A stretch of DNA of 64,000 nucleotides, taken from contig JARFIW010000884.1 in assembly GCA_036346225.1 (NCBI GenBank), forward strand, positions 4,450,501 to 4,514,500, read 5' to 3'. A program made the translations under genes and the position numbers. Of this stretch, positions 23,549-34,200 are shown piece after piece (the stretch's first letter is position 1; every line of letters begins with the position of its first letter). The notes below the pieces were generated by a model. That model did not search any database. It was given only the letters and a program-made list of their open reading frames with translations, and was not told where the DNA came from. The stretch is from Platerodrilus igneus. Its lineage: Eukaryota > Arthropoda > Insecta > Coleoptera > Lycidae.

Positions 23549-25377
23549 TGCTGTAATACCCCTTTAGTGGTTCGACCTATTAATTCTGTAATATCACGTG
23601 TCCTTACGTTGAGCGACCTATTTATTTTAATTGCTATAATACTAAATTAAATTATTGAACCACCATTTTAATCTTTCCTACAGCTTGTGATTATTTCCTC
23701 CTCCAGCTGTTTCTTAACGTTGCTATCAACTGGAGTTTATCATAAACAACTTTATCGACCAATGACAAAATTCAACAAGTTACCGCCTTTGCGGGTTATC
23801 TCTGCCCTACTTAATTTGTGGCTCCTCCTCTGTACTATTTCAATTTTATGACCTCGGCTAGCATATATTTGTAATTATAAAAATTCAGTAAGTTTGGATC
23901 CCATTTAATGAAACTAATGCTTTATGTACAGCTTTGACGTTATTTACAATACATTTTCAAATTAATTCACCTTTATAAATTTCATTTATCAACAACCATT
24001 TAATTTGTACTAAAAACCCAAAGTCACCAAAGAAAACTCATTATCTTTACCAACAAATGTAGAATATTCTAAATCCGTTTTCTTATTATTATTTCAATAC
24101 GTATTCAACCCTTTGTTGACTTGTTTACAAGCATATAATATTTAGCCAATTTGATATTAAAAATAAAATAAAATTCTTGTAGAAAAACAGATGCCTTATA
24201 ACTAACAATCTGACCTGGTTTTATCTTTTTACGACGACGCTTCCATTAAAATTAATCTTTCCCAATTTTCGATTCCATTCAACTTATCACCATCATGGAC
24301 CAACACCATTAAATTATAATTTTATACTTTAATCATTCTTGCCATAGACTTCAAATTTGTAATTCGTTCACCCCTATACTTCAAGATTATGTTCTTCTTT
24401 TCGCCTCGACATTTAAATTGTTTTATTGTAATCTTTCTTAACATCAAGCATTCTGGCCTATTTTCCCTCAGACCTCGAAGCCCTATTATTTTTATGTCTT
24501 AGTTTACGATTAATTCATAAAAATAATCCTACTTACGTTTTAAACGGTAATTTTCATATACACACTCATTTATTTCACTTTGTACCACTTGTTACGTATT
24601 ATTCAGTATTACTGGCAATGCACTTGGGCCTTCATTGAGTTCAAAACTGACTTTCTTATCGCGGTGCTTGCTAATATAATTTCGAATCCCCACTGCATCC
24701 GTGGTGTGGTCTAGAACTGTCGTTTGCTTCGGACCAATCAAATAATTTCATTTCGAATATTTTCTGATGTAATGCTCTGCGTTCGTTCATAATGCCCACC
24801 TGCCTGCAGGTGTCTTCACTTATCAACATGCTGTATTTTGATAGAATAGTCGCCTTTCCATAAACAACTGATGCAATTTTACTTTAAACTTTCATTGTTT
24901 ACATGCGATTCACGCAATTTTTACTCATTTCTCTTATCAAAATGGTTAGATCTTTATACGCATTAGATTAGCTACATGAAACTCTATTTTCACCTCCGTA
25001 TTACTTAATCGTCTGAGACTCTTTTCTTAATGCGTGTCTAATTATTCTTTATCATTTATACGCGTGCTTCCACTGAAAAATATTCTTATTCGCTTTACTT
25101 ATGTCAACTGAACACTATCTACAGGGTATTTAATCTTTACCATCCGTTTAATACTCGTATTTCTCATTCCTACGCCAACTATGCGTCTTCCTATGTCTTT
25201 CCTGCGTCCCCCAAAACTATTTCTACTTTGTACACAGGGTGTTTCCTACTTACTATCTACTTCTATTTCTTACTTATTTCCTAAAATAACTACAATTTTC
25301 TGCTGCCTATTCTAATTACTCATTCTCTAGTGACCTTCACTATGTCGTGCACCCTTAAACAAACCCTTATCACAGCA
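23549..25377 (-). repeat. 5' LTR of the 18378-25377 element
   Basis: This is 1829 bp, near-identical to 18378-20204. Visible differences are one C/T change near 24259 and single-base length differences in short homopolymers. Confidence 0.93.
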
Positions 25378-25398
25378 ATATATATATATATATATATA
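25378..25398. repeat. (TA)n tract
   Basis: About ten TA units lie directly after the ACAGCA LTR end. Confidence 0.95.
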
Positions 25399-25399
25399 C

Positions 25400-27245
25400 T
25401 GATATAATTATAGAGTAGTTTAGGGGTAGGTTAAGTCACAGGGGTCGTCAAATAAATAAAAGAAACTTCCAGTTAACAACAGCACATAATTACAGATATT
25501 ATAAGAGTAAATAGGTCACTATACATATTGTTAGTTGAGAGCACACTGTATATAAAAGTACATGAGATTAAACGCATAAGAAATAGAAATATCCAAGAGT
25601 AGCTACAAGTTAAGAAAAGATTTAAAACGTAACGAGATGCATCAAAATTAAATTAGCGGGAAACCTATATGAATTGGCTTGATAAATATTTAACAAGTGC
25701 GTTAAATATATCATCGTATACGCAGGCCAAAATTATGCATTATTGGAATAAATCGTACGTGACATAAAGTATTACATTTGTTCAAAAATCCAATTTAACT
25801 AGGAAATGAACAAACACCAAATTTATTTCGGTTTAGATTAAAATAAGCAATAAACAATGAATACGTGATTTAATAAACGAAAATTCGTGGTATTTCTCAA
25901 TTAAATATCATGGTATGTAAATGAATACGTGACTATTTAGTCATTCATCCAAATATTTGAACTATACAATTGGTAAAATTCCCGGAGTATACAAAAGATA
26001 AACGCAGAAGGTGTCGCCCCAACACGTAAATAAACGAATAGAAAACAAAAGGTACGGTCTATAAATATGATAACAATTAAGCGACAAGTTTAGTATACAT
26101 TTTAAACTGGGCTACGACGATACTCAGAAGTGCTAAATTATTTACGTAACCAGTCATACGAAAGTAAATGAAAATCATTTTGAAAAGTGTAAAAATTTGT
26201 GGAAGTGTGGCCGATCTATTATAGACGTAAGTAAAAACAACTTAGTAAAAATACAATTTCTAACATAAATAAAACAGAGCTCTGGTAAATTCTCCTGTAA
26301 ATTACTTTGGTTAATTCTTTGGTTAATCACCTCCTGTTAAATTACTTTGGTAATTACTTACATGGTAAATGTTCTATTACTGTCTTGTTAATTACAGAGA
26401 TGGAAAACCTTTTATTTACTGATATACAAATTGAATCTTAAATTGGATTAACTTATGGGATTTTGAATAACGATTTGAATAGTATTTTGGTTTTGATGTC
26501 GACTTCCAAATTTGACTCTAAATATTCAGACAGGACACGAAAACTCTTGGGGAATGCAGAGGAACTATAGGACCATTCCAAGTTAGCCATATTGATATAA
26601 TTTATGACTAAAAACTGTTTTATTTCAATATTTTTGGTACATGTAAGAGTCAACAAAACATTAGTTTCATTGATCAATTTATGAAAAGTAATAGGCATCT
26701 TGAAACGTTTCAAAGGTCTCTAAATATAAACAAAAGGCTCGTTTTGCTGGCTTCAATTTCTTAAATCTGATATATGTAAATATTCTGAAAAGGGGAAGAT
26801 TTTAAAGGTTGTAAATATTTAATCATTATATTGTGTATTGTACAATTACTTTATTTAATTGAATTAGCTAGTTTAGGCAAAGAAAATCCATAACTTAACA
26901 TTCCACATCATAAGTGCTTGATTAATATAAAGGGGATAACACAGCATTTTATGATAGACTAAATCGTAGGGGTTGAAGAAATATCATAGCATTTTATAGA
27001 CCAAATCGTGGGACAGAAAGTATCACAGCATTTTATGGTATGTCCAATCGTGGGGCAAAATGTTAATATAATATCAAGGGGCTAATAGAAGTATCACAGC
27101 ATTTGATGACGCCCAAAATCGTGGGGCAAAAAATAACACAGCATTTTATGACGCTCATCGTAGGTGCTTGTTGATTATAAAAAAAGTAACACAGCATTTT
27201 ATGTACGCCCAAGTCGTGGGGCTAAATATAATAAAAATATCACAG

Positions 27246-27247
<2 letters not shown>
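25400..27247 (+). mobile_element. Probable solo LTR bounded by TA tracts
   Basis: This 1.85 kb segment starts TGATATAATT and ends AATATCACAGCA. It has no coding frame and is bounded on both sides by TA microsatellites. Its end resembles that of the 18378 LTRs and of 38221-39735. A diverged copy of its left half (GAGCACACTGTATATAAA, GCATAAGAAA, CGGGAAA, AAAATCCAA, GAATA.GTGACTA in the same order) occurs at 63060-64000, showing it is a repeat. The LTR interpretation rests on size, termini and context only. Confidence 0.55.
26938..27247 (+). repeat. Diverged minisatellite of TAtCACAGCATTTTATGA...CGTGGGGC units
   Basis: Six units begin near 26938, 26983, 27022, 27094, 27136 and 27188, each with TA(A/T)CACAGCATTTTATG followed by a CCAA.TCGTGGGGC-like block. 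A last truncated unit ends at CACAGCA at 27247. Spacing ranges from about 40 to 70 bp. Confidence 0.8.

Positions 27248-27277
<30 letters not shown>
27248..27277. repeat. (TA)n tract
   Basis: About 15 TA units. Confidence 0.95.
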
Positions 27278-27281
<4 letters not shown>

Positions 27282-27304
27282 ATATTTCTTGACCTTTATT
27301 TAAA

Positions 27305-27531
27305 ATATAAAAATTTTCTTTTCTTGGGAAATAGGTCATTTATTAAAACATTTATTCTTCTCACTTAAATAATATGTAATACTAACATAACGCGTTTCGG
27401 TTATTTTAATTACATGTGACCAAGGTTTATGATAACCGAAACGCGTTATGTTAGTATTACATATTATTTAAGTGAGAAGAATAAATGTTTTAATAAATGA
27501 CCTATTTTCCAAGAAAAGAAAATTTTTATAT
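27305..27531. mobile_element. Long inverted repeat (foldback/MITE-like hairpin)
   Basis: Arm 27305-27404 is the reverse complement of 27432-27531 with about one mismatch over 100 bp, around a 27-base spacer. The inner arm ends contain ACGCGTTTCGGTTAT / ATAACCGAAACGCGT. There is no coding sequence. TA tracts lie on both sides. It is most likely a small non-autonomous DNA transposon or foldback element. Confidence 0.85.
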
Positions 27532-27532
27532 C

Positions 27533-27559
27533 TATATATATATATATATATATATATAT
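27533..27559. repeat. (TA)n tract left of the 27560 element
   Basis: About 13 TA units immediately precede TGAAGTGTCAG. Confidence 0.95.
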
Positions 27560-29203
27560 TGAAGTGTCAGTAAGAAAAAGGGTATAAAGGTTATTTGTAT
27601 GAAGGTAGTGTATGCCAAAGAAAGCCAAATATCAGATCCCGTAACTGAAAATTTTATGTTTGCCGTACTTTACAAATGTTAAAGTATTTGAATTATATTA
27701 GACAAAGTATAAGTGCCAAGACGTAAAACAAATGACTTGATGACGTGAGAAAGCACAGTATTCAAGGATTTACACTGAGTTGTATATTAATGAGCCATAG
27801 AATGTACATTTGCTAAGCGAAAAACCGGATGCGTCTGTAGAAAGTCCACTATTAACCGCACAGATCCAGGTTTATATGTGAAACATTTCGGCACTTATTT
27901 TAGTAGAATCAACCTTTGGACAAATTTGTAATATCAAAATTATAAGTGAAAAGTATTGTCAAATATGATTGAAGGGTGATGCAGTATTAGGGACCAATGA
28001 TTGAACTTTTAGATATGAAATAGTAAAGTGTAAAAGAACGATTATAAGGTATTAGTGACACGAACTTGTTGGGATAATTTTATTGGATAGAAAATGTGTA
28101 AAATATATTAAAGAGTAGGCATATTTTAAATATAATAATCACCTAGGATAAAGTAAATAAAAGGGTCGATTTATAAATATTTTGGTAGTAAGACGTGTTT
28201 TGTAAACTGCGCTAAATTTTGAAGATTATAAAGAGTTAATAAATGATTTTGAAAAGTTTAAGAGTTTAATTTATACAAAGAAGAGTACAGATAAGCGAGA
28301 GTAACAAATATTAATAATAGTAATGACGAGTAGAAAAGTGATAAGAGTGTAATAGAGCGACAGTGGAACAGGCGGAATAAATAGTTGGATATTGGAACGA
28401 GATTGATAAAGGCAGAAAGGTATTGAATAGGATTTATAAGATTGAAGGCGATATTACTGGAATTGATTTGGATTGTAAAATGGATAGAATGGTATTGAGT
28501 GGAAATTAGAAGAAAGCAGTGATCTGGAAAGAGCAGATAAAGGAAAAGAAAGCAGTGATTTGGAACGAGGGGATTAAGAAAAAAGAAAGCATTGGAGTAG
28601 CAGGAGGATTAGTACGAGTAAAGAAGATTCAACATCAGGAAAATTACCGCAGGGGAAGTAAAATTGAAACTAGTCAAAATTCTAAATTTGGTCATATTTA
28701 TTTTAGATTTGGGGGATATCAAAATTAATATAAAAAAACCTGGCATCTGGACAGCTGAATATTCGTAGTGATAGTGCCACGCATTGTAAAGACGCATACG
28801 GCGAGTGAGATTTTTAAGCCAGTTTTCATAGAGGCCGACAGCGACGTGTAGAACAGGTGAGTACTGTGTGTTTTGAACGTCAAAGTCAAAAATTGGTAAT
28901 ATTAATTTATTTGGCACAAGGCTACGTGGATCTGTTATAAAATTTTGGCATATACAAGTAAAAGATTACAGGTACAAAAATAAAAGTAGTGCTGTTTGGT
29001 TGGTGCATTGCACATCTACTTACCACTGAACCCACGGTAAGTAGGTGGATACCCTGGGAAGGCGAGTTTCAAATAGTCGAGGCATATAAATACAGTTTTG
29101 TTTTGATATACCAACCAAACGCAGATAAAGCACGAAATATAAAGTAAATATTTTCATATCATATATAAAATTAATAATAAAAAGCGGGGGTGGAGCATAA
29201 GAA
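27560..29203 (+). repeat. 5' LTR of the 27560-36237 element
   Basis: This is about 1644 bp and matches 34594-36237 with roughly 17 substitutions and two 1-bp indels. The last ~100 bp before gag lie outside the repeat. Confidence 0.93.
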
Positions 29204-29205
29204 GG

Positions 29206-29225
29206 TGGCAAACCCAACGTGAGGC
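29206..29225 (+). promoter_or_regulatory. Putative primer-binding site
   Basis: TGGCAAACCCAACGTGAGGC begins two bases after the LTR. It starts with TGG, as expected for pairing with a tRNA CCA end. The related element at 18378 has the similar ACCCAACG core at the same place. Confidence 0.55.
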
Positions 29226-29321
29226 TCGACAGAAGTAGTAGATTAAGGGACACCGAGGTCAGGTGGGGCCCGAAGTTAAAATTTTTTTTCAGGAAAGAAG
29301 AGTTTGAAAAAGGCAGCAGAG

Positions 29322-31115
29322 ATGACGGACGCGGACACCAGACGGATAACGAGGTCAGGAAGGATGTACGGAATTGACGCGGAGTTTATTGCACAAGACG
29401 AGGAGCTAAATGCAGGGGGAGATGTCCAGGAAACGGAGGTGAGGCAGGTAGATCCGGAGGTAATAAACATAGAAACGGACAAGGCGACGGTACAGGAGGT
29501 CAAGGTAGCTGAAACCGCCGGAAGCCAGGATATTATGCGATTCCTGATGAGTTTGAAAAACCAACTTGCCGAGTCACAGACGATTTTTAAGACTTCACAT
29601 ACGGATTTAACTAACAAAATTGCAGATTCACATACGGAACTAAAAACAATTAAAACGGAATTAACAAACCAAATTGCAGAGTCGCGGACAGATTTTAAGA
29701 CGTCACACGCGGAGCTGAGAAATGAGTTTAGAACGGCGCATGCCGAACTGACGGCAAAATTAGACGACACCCAGGACTATCTACTCACTTCGATACAAAA
29801 GGTAAAGGACGAACTCAAGACTGAGTTACAAGAAAAGGTAGACCGCGTAGACGACAAGATTGAAAATACACGAGTACAATTTCAGGGAGAGTTGAACGCA
29901 ACAAGGACGGACATACGAGCAGAAGTTAAGACACGTGTGGAAGCAGTCGAGGAGACTATGATCAGCGGATTTACGAATTTGAACAGGGAGATACAAACAT
30001 GTGATAAAAAGCATACGACCAATTACAGGAATTTAGGACAGACGCTGGAAACACTACAACACGAAAATGTTAACGCTAGGACACAACTGGACGCAAAATT
30101 TAAAGACAACGTGACAATATTAGAGAACAGGGTCGGCAACGAAGTTAGACAGATACAAGACAAATTAGACGACCTAGAAAGGAGACGCGGAGGACTAGAC
30201 TACGGACAGCAGATTAAATTAAACCGAGACGCGCTACCGAAATTTGAAGGACGACGGACTGAACAACCGATGGGGTTTTTGGACAGATTAGACGAAATTG
30301 TGGAGACAGAAAACGAACGGACGAAGGTACAGATAGTTGGGGCGACTTTAACGTGCAACGCGGAAAAATGGTACAACATCATACGGAAACAGTACGACAC
30401 ATACTCGGAATTCAGACGACTGTTCATTGAACAATTTTGGAGTAACACGCACCAGACGAACATAAGGACGAACTTAATCACGGGACATTACAGTAAAATA
30501 AACGGGTCACGCAAAGAATACGCTATAGACAAATATAACCAGGCACAACATCTGACACCGAAATTGGGCGAGGACGACATAGTATTACTAGTTGCGGGAC
30601 ATATGGAACCGGAGGTGACAAAGGTGGTTGTGGTGCAGAACATAAAAACCCTGCGAGAATTTTTAGGAGTAATGAGGAATTTTGACTTGTCGACGGCACT
30701 GGAGGCAAAGACGCGTGGAGCTTACTGGGAGCAGAATCGGGGTTATAAAGACGAAAACCGACGACACGTATACCACAACGAGCACAGACCTAGCTGCAGA
30801 CAGGAAGGTTTCAACAACGGACAGCGTAATCATTGGAGACACGACGGACATAGACGACAGCATTTAAATAGAGAATACCGGGGAAACGAGTACAAAGAAC
30901 AGAATAGGTACCAGCACGGCGACAACGCGGATGACGGCCGTACGACGGAAGGCGGAACGCGAGACGGATACAGCCGGACTGATAGGGACATAAACGTCCA
31001 ACATATAACGACCAGCGCTGCGATAAAAGACACGGACAAGATCGAGGTGGTACAAGTGCACGAGGCACCAACGAGTCAAAAAAAAACTTCAATTTTCGGA
31101 AGACAGAGTTGTTAG
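29322..31115 (+). CDS. gag: Gag polyprotein
   Basis: This is the structural protein that would form the virus-like particle. The first ATG of the frame is at 29322 (MTDADTRRITRSG), giving 597 residues. Residues ~70-290 form a long, repetitive coiled coil with repeated TDLKT / HAEL / TELTNQIAES-like units. Residues ~300-450 contain the capsid-type domain (LPKFEGRRTEQPMGFLDRL, CNAEKWYNIIRKQYDTYSEF, FIEQFWSNTHQTNIRTNLI). The last ~100 residues are Arg/His/Asn-rich, presumably RNA binding, without a CCHC zinc knuckle. The frame is intact. It overlaps pol in the -1 frame at its 3' end, where a run of nine A (31078-31086) offers a slip site. Confidence 0.9.
   Translation: MTDADTRRITRSGRMYGIDAEFIAQDEELNAGGDVQETEVRQVDPEVINIETDKATVQEVKVAETAGSQDIMRFLMSLKNQLAESQTIFKTSHTDLTNKIADSHTELKTIKTELTNQIAESRTDFKTSHAELRNEFRTAHAELTAKLDDTQDYLLTSIQKVKDELKTELQEKVDRVDDKIENTRVQFQGELNATRTDIRAEVKTRVEAVEETMISGFTNLNREIQTCDKKHTTNYRNLGQTLETLQHENVNARTQLDAKFKDNVTILENRVGNEVRQIQDKLDDLERRRGGLDYGQQIKLNRDALPKFEGRRTEQPMGFLDRLDEIVETENERTKVQIVGATLTCNAEKWYNIIRKQYDTYSEFRRLFIEQFWSNTHQTNIRTNLITGHYSKINGSRKEYAIDKYNQAQHLTPKLGEDDIVLLVAGHMEPEVTKVVVVQNIKTLREFLGVMRNFDLSTALEAKTRGAYWEQNRGYKDENRRHVYHNEHRPSCRQEGFNNGQRNHWRHDGHRRQHLNREYRGNEYKEQNRYQHGDNADDGRTTEGGTRDGYSRTDRDINVQHITTSAAIKDTDKIEVVQVHEAPTSQKKTSIFGRQSC
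31079..31085 (+). promoter_or_regulatory. Probable -1 ribosomal frameshift site (A AAA AAA)
   Basis: In the Gag frame the codons here are CAA AAA AAA ACT. The heptamer A AAA AAA is in the phase required for tandem -1 slippage. The -1 frame is open from here across the Gag stop (31113-31115) to 31234, and the protease begins just beyond. Whether a stimulatory hairpin follows was not established. Confidence 0.55.
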
Positions 31116-31215
31116 GTTTAGATATAGATTTATGTTATAGTTTAAGTGATTTGTTGTTGAATAATTATACCGTTAATAAAAAGAATTTGTTGTTTATTAA
31201 TATTAGATTAAGAGA

Positions 31216-34200
31216 TTGTTTATATATGTTGCTCTAGTTGATAGTGGTTCACACTTGTCGCTGGTTAATGAAAGTATTGTGATAAAACATGCAGAATTTT
31301 TAAAAGGACGAATGGAAACTATTGATGGGGTTAATTTATGGTCGGCTATGAATAAGAAGTTAACGACGATTTATAAGGTAGTCCGTGTACCGATATTTGT
31401 AGGGAATAAAAAGGCAGGGGATGCTGAGTTCTTGATAACAAAGGGGTTACAGGTAGATTTTATATTAGGAATGGATTTTATAGAGGATTTTGGATTGAAT
31501 ATAGATGGAAATGATAGGTCGATTAGGATATTAGATAAAGATAAGTTATGGGTGGTGCCTACGGTTAATACGGAATATAGGGATGGTGATGATATGGATA
31601 AGTCAGAATTAGGAGTGAAAAGGGCAAGTAATTATAGACAGGTTGAAGTGAGATTATGTAATATGTTTGCGAGAATAATGGATGATAGACAGCTAGGAAA
31701 AGTGAGTATTGTTATTAAAGAGAAGCAGGGGGAATTATTTAATAGATTTATAGGGTTATTTAATGAAGAGCCGAGATTTGCGAAGCGATATACGCACAAG
31801 TTAGAGGTCACGGAAGACAGCGGATTTAGTACCAAGGTGTATCCAATTCCGTTTGCAATTAGAAATAGGGTTAAAGCCGAGATCAGTAAAATGTTAAAAG
31901 AAGGAATCATCGAACCAGCGAAGACTCCATATGTGAACCCGGTAGTTATTGTACCTAAACCTAACAAAAGAGATATAAGAATTTGTTTGGACGCGAGGAA
32001 GTTGAATTCAATTACGAAAGCGCAGTACGAACAACCACAAGGGTTGGATAATTTGTTATATAAGGTGTATGAGATGAAGATTTTTAGCAAGTTAGATTTA
32101 AAAAATTCATTTTGGTTGATTCCGTTGCATAAAGATAGTAAGAAGTTTACGGGGTTTAGTATTGAAGGGGAGATTTATATGTTTTCTGTAGTTCCATTTG
32201 GTTTAAGTAGTTCTTCAGCAGCACTTGTTAGGGCCATGCAGAAGCTGTTAAACGAGTATGAATGTTTCTGTTCGCACTATGTGGATGATCTATTGATCTT
32301 TTCCAGGAATGAGCAAGAACATATGGAGCATTTAGAAAAGGTGATCCAAAGGTTGGACGAAGGAGGGTTGAAGTTGAATGTGGAGAAGTGTGAATTATTT
32401 AAGAGCCAGGTCACGTATTTAGGATTTGAAATCAGTGAGCATGGGATGAAAATTTGTAATAAGAGGCTAGACGAGTTGAAAAATATTGCTCAACCAAAGA
32501 ATGTAAGAGGATTGCGAGGATTTTTAGGGGTTTTAAATTATTATAAACGGTTTATACCGAAATATTCTGAGTTGTGTGTGCCGTTGGTGAGTTTGTTAAA
32601 GAAAAACGAAAGATGGAAATGGACTGCTGAGCGGGAGAAGGCGTTTCAAGATTTAAAACGTACATTTTATGAAGAGTTGTCGTTAAAGTATCCGAATTTC
32701 AAAGACGAATTTATTTTGAGGACGGATGCGTCGAAATATGCTATTGGGCCTGAGTTGGTGCAAATCCAGGACGGAGCTGAGGTACCAATTGTATTTATTT
32801 CAAGGGTGTTAAAAGACTGCGAAACCAGATATGCGACGGCAGAGAAGGAGATGTTGGCGATAGTGTATGCAGTAAAAAAGTTACGATTTTATCTGCTAGG
32901 AAAGAAATTTTTGATAGAATCCGACAACACGGTTGTAACATTCATGAAAAAAAAGGAGTTTTTGAACAGTAGGTGGTATAGGTGGGCACTAGTATTGCAA
33001 GAGTACGATTTTGAAATTAAACATAAACCAGGAAAGGAGAATGTGACGGCGGATTTTCTAAGCAGACAGCAGGTAGAGGCGAATAAAAAAGACGTAAAGG
33101 ATTGTTTAGTTGCTTTGCAGGAGTTCAGGGATGTTGGTCGGTGGACAAACGCCAAGCTTATGGAGATGCAGAGGCACAGTGAGGTGAGCTCGATACGCGA
33201 GAAATTAATGAGGGAAAATGTGGAGGAGTACCGTGGATTTACAATTGTAGGGCAGTTTGTGGTAAAAAAGATAGGGGATGCAGAACTGTTAGTGTTATCC
33301 AGAGACACGGCTGTGGAAATTATAGACGAAATTCATCTAAAGTTTGGACATATAGGCATTAGAAAAACATTTTTGGTATTTAGAGAGACGTTTTATACAA
33401 GAAACGATATCACGGTGGTTAAAGAACGGATTAATCGTTGTAAGATTTGTATTTTAGGGAAAGACAAAAACATGGTGTTGCAGAACATACCGATGAATGT
33501 GAGCGTGAGTGGATCGTTAGAATTGGTAGCTATTGATTACTTGATCAACCTAATTACTAGTGAACAGGGGTATCGGCACATATTGTTAATGGTGGACGTT
33601 TTTTCGAAATTTGTTAAGTTATTTCCGGCAAGACGAAGTAACACGGTGCATGCTTTACAGTCAATTAGAGAATTTGGAAGTCAGGTTGGGAAAATGGATA
33701 GGATTTTAGTAGACAACGCGACATATTTCAATAACCACAGATTCAGAAACGGGTTAAATAGAGAACATATTAAGGTATCATTCAGCAGTATACGGCATCC
33801 GAAAGCAAATCCATGCGAACGTTTTATACGAGAGGTCATAAAATATCTACTGTTGGCGACGCAAGAGCACCACAATAGATGGGTTAGATATCTGCCACAG
33901 ATCGAAAATTTTATGAATTGCGTACCGAGTTCTGTTACAAAAACATGTCCAATAACATTGATTAGAAAGATTATACCAGCTAGGCCATGGAGGGAAGAAG
34001 TCGAGGTGCAAGACATCACAGAGTTGTTGGGTAGCGTTAGGCGTAGAATTGAAAGGATGCAGCGTAGGGACATCGAGCGAAGGCGTAGTAGGATTAAAAA
34101 AAGGACGATTTTTGAAATAGGAGATATGGTGGTAGTAAAAAGATTAAGGGTTTCAAACCGCGAAAGAAACATTTGCGCGAAGTTGCTGTTTCCTTACGAA

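Larger units (their letters stand above)
18378..25377 (-). mobile_element. Deleted Ty3/gypsy-like LTR retrotransposon with 1.83 kb LTRs
   Basis: Two direct repeats, 18378-20204 and 23549-25377, bound a 3.3 kb interior whose gag and partial pol read on the minus strand. Both LTRs begin TGCTGT and end ACAGCA. They are almost identical: I see about one substitution and a few single-base homopolymer indels. Both outer flanks are TA repeats, so the element sits inside a TA microsatellite and the target duplication cannot be delimited. RNase H and integrase are absent: pol ends in RT and about 400 bp of AT-rich sequence leads to the 3' LTR. The copy is therefore young but unable to move by itself. 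Confidence 0.93.

Noticed and set aside
29276..29770. Minus-strand Ser/Val-rich frame
   Set aside because: It is antisense to the coiled-coil part of Gag.
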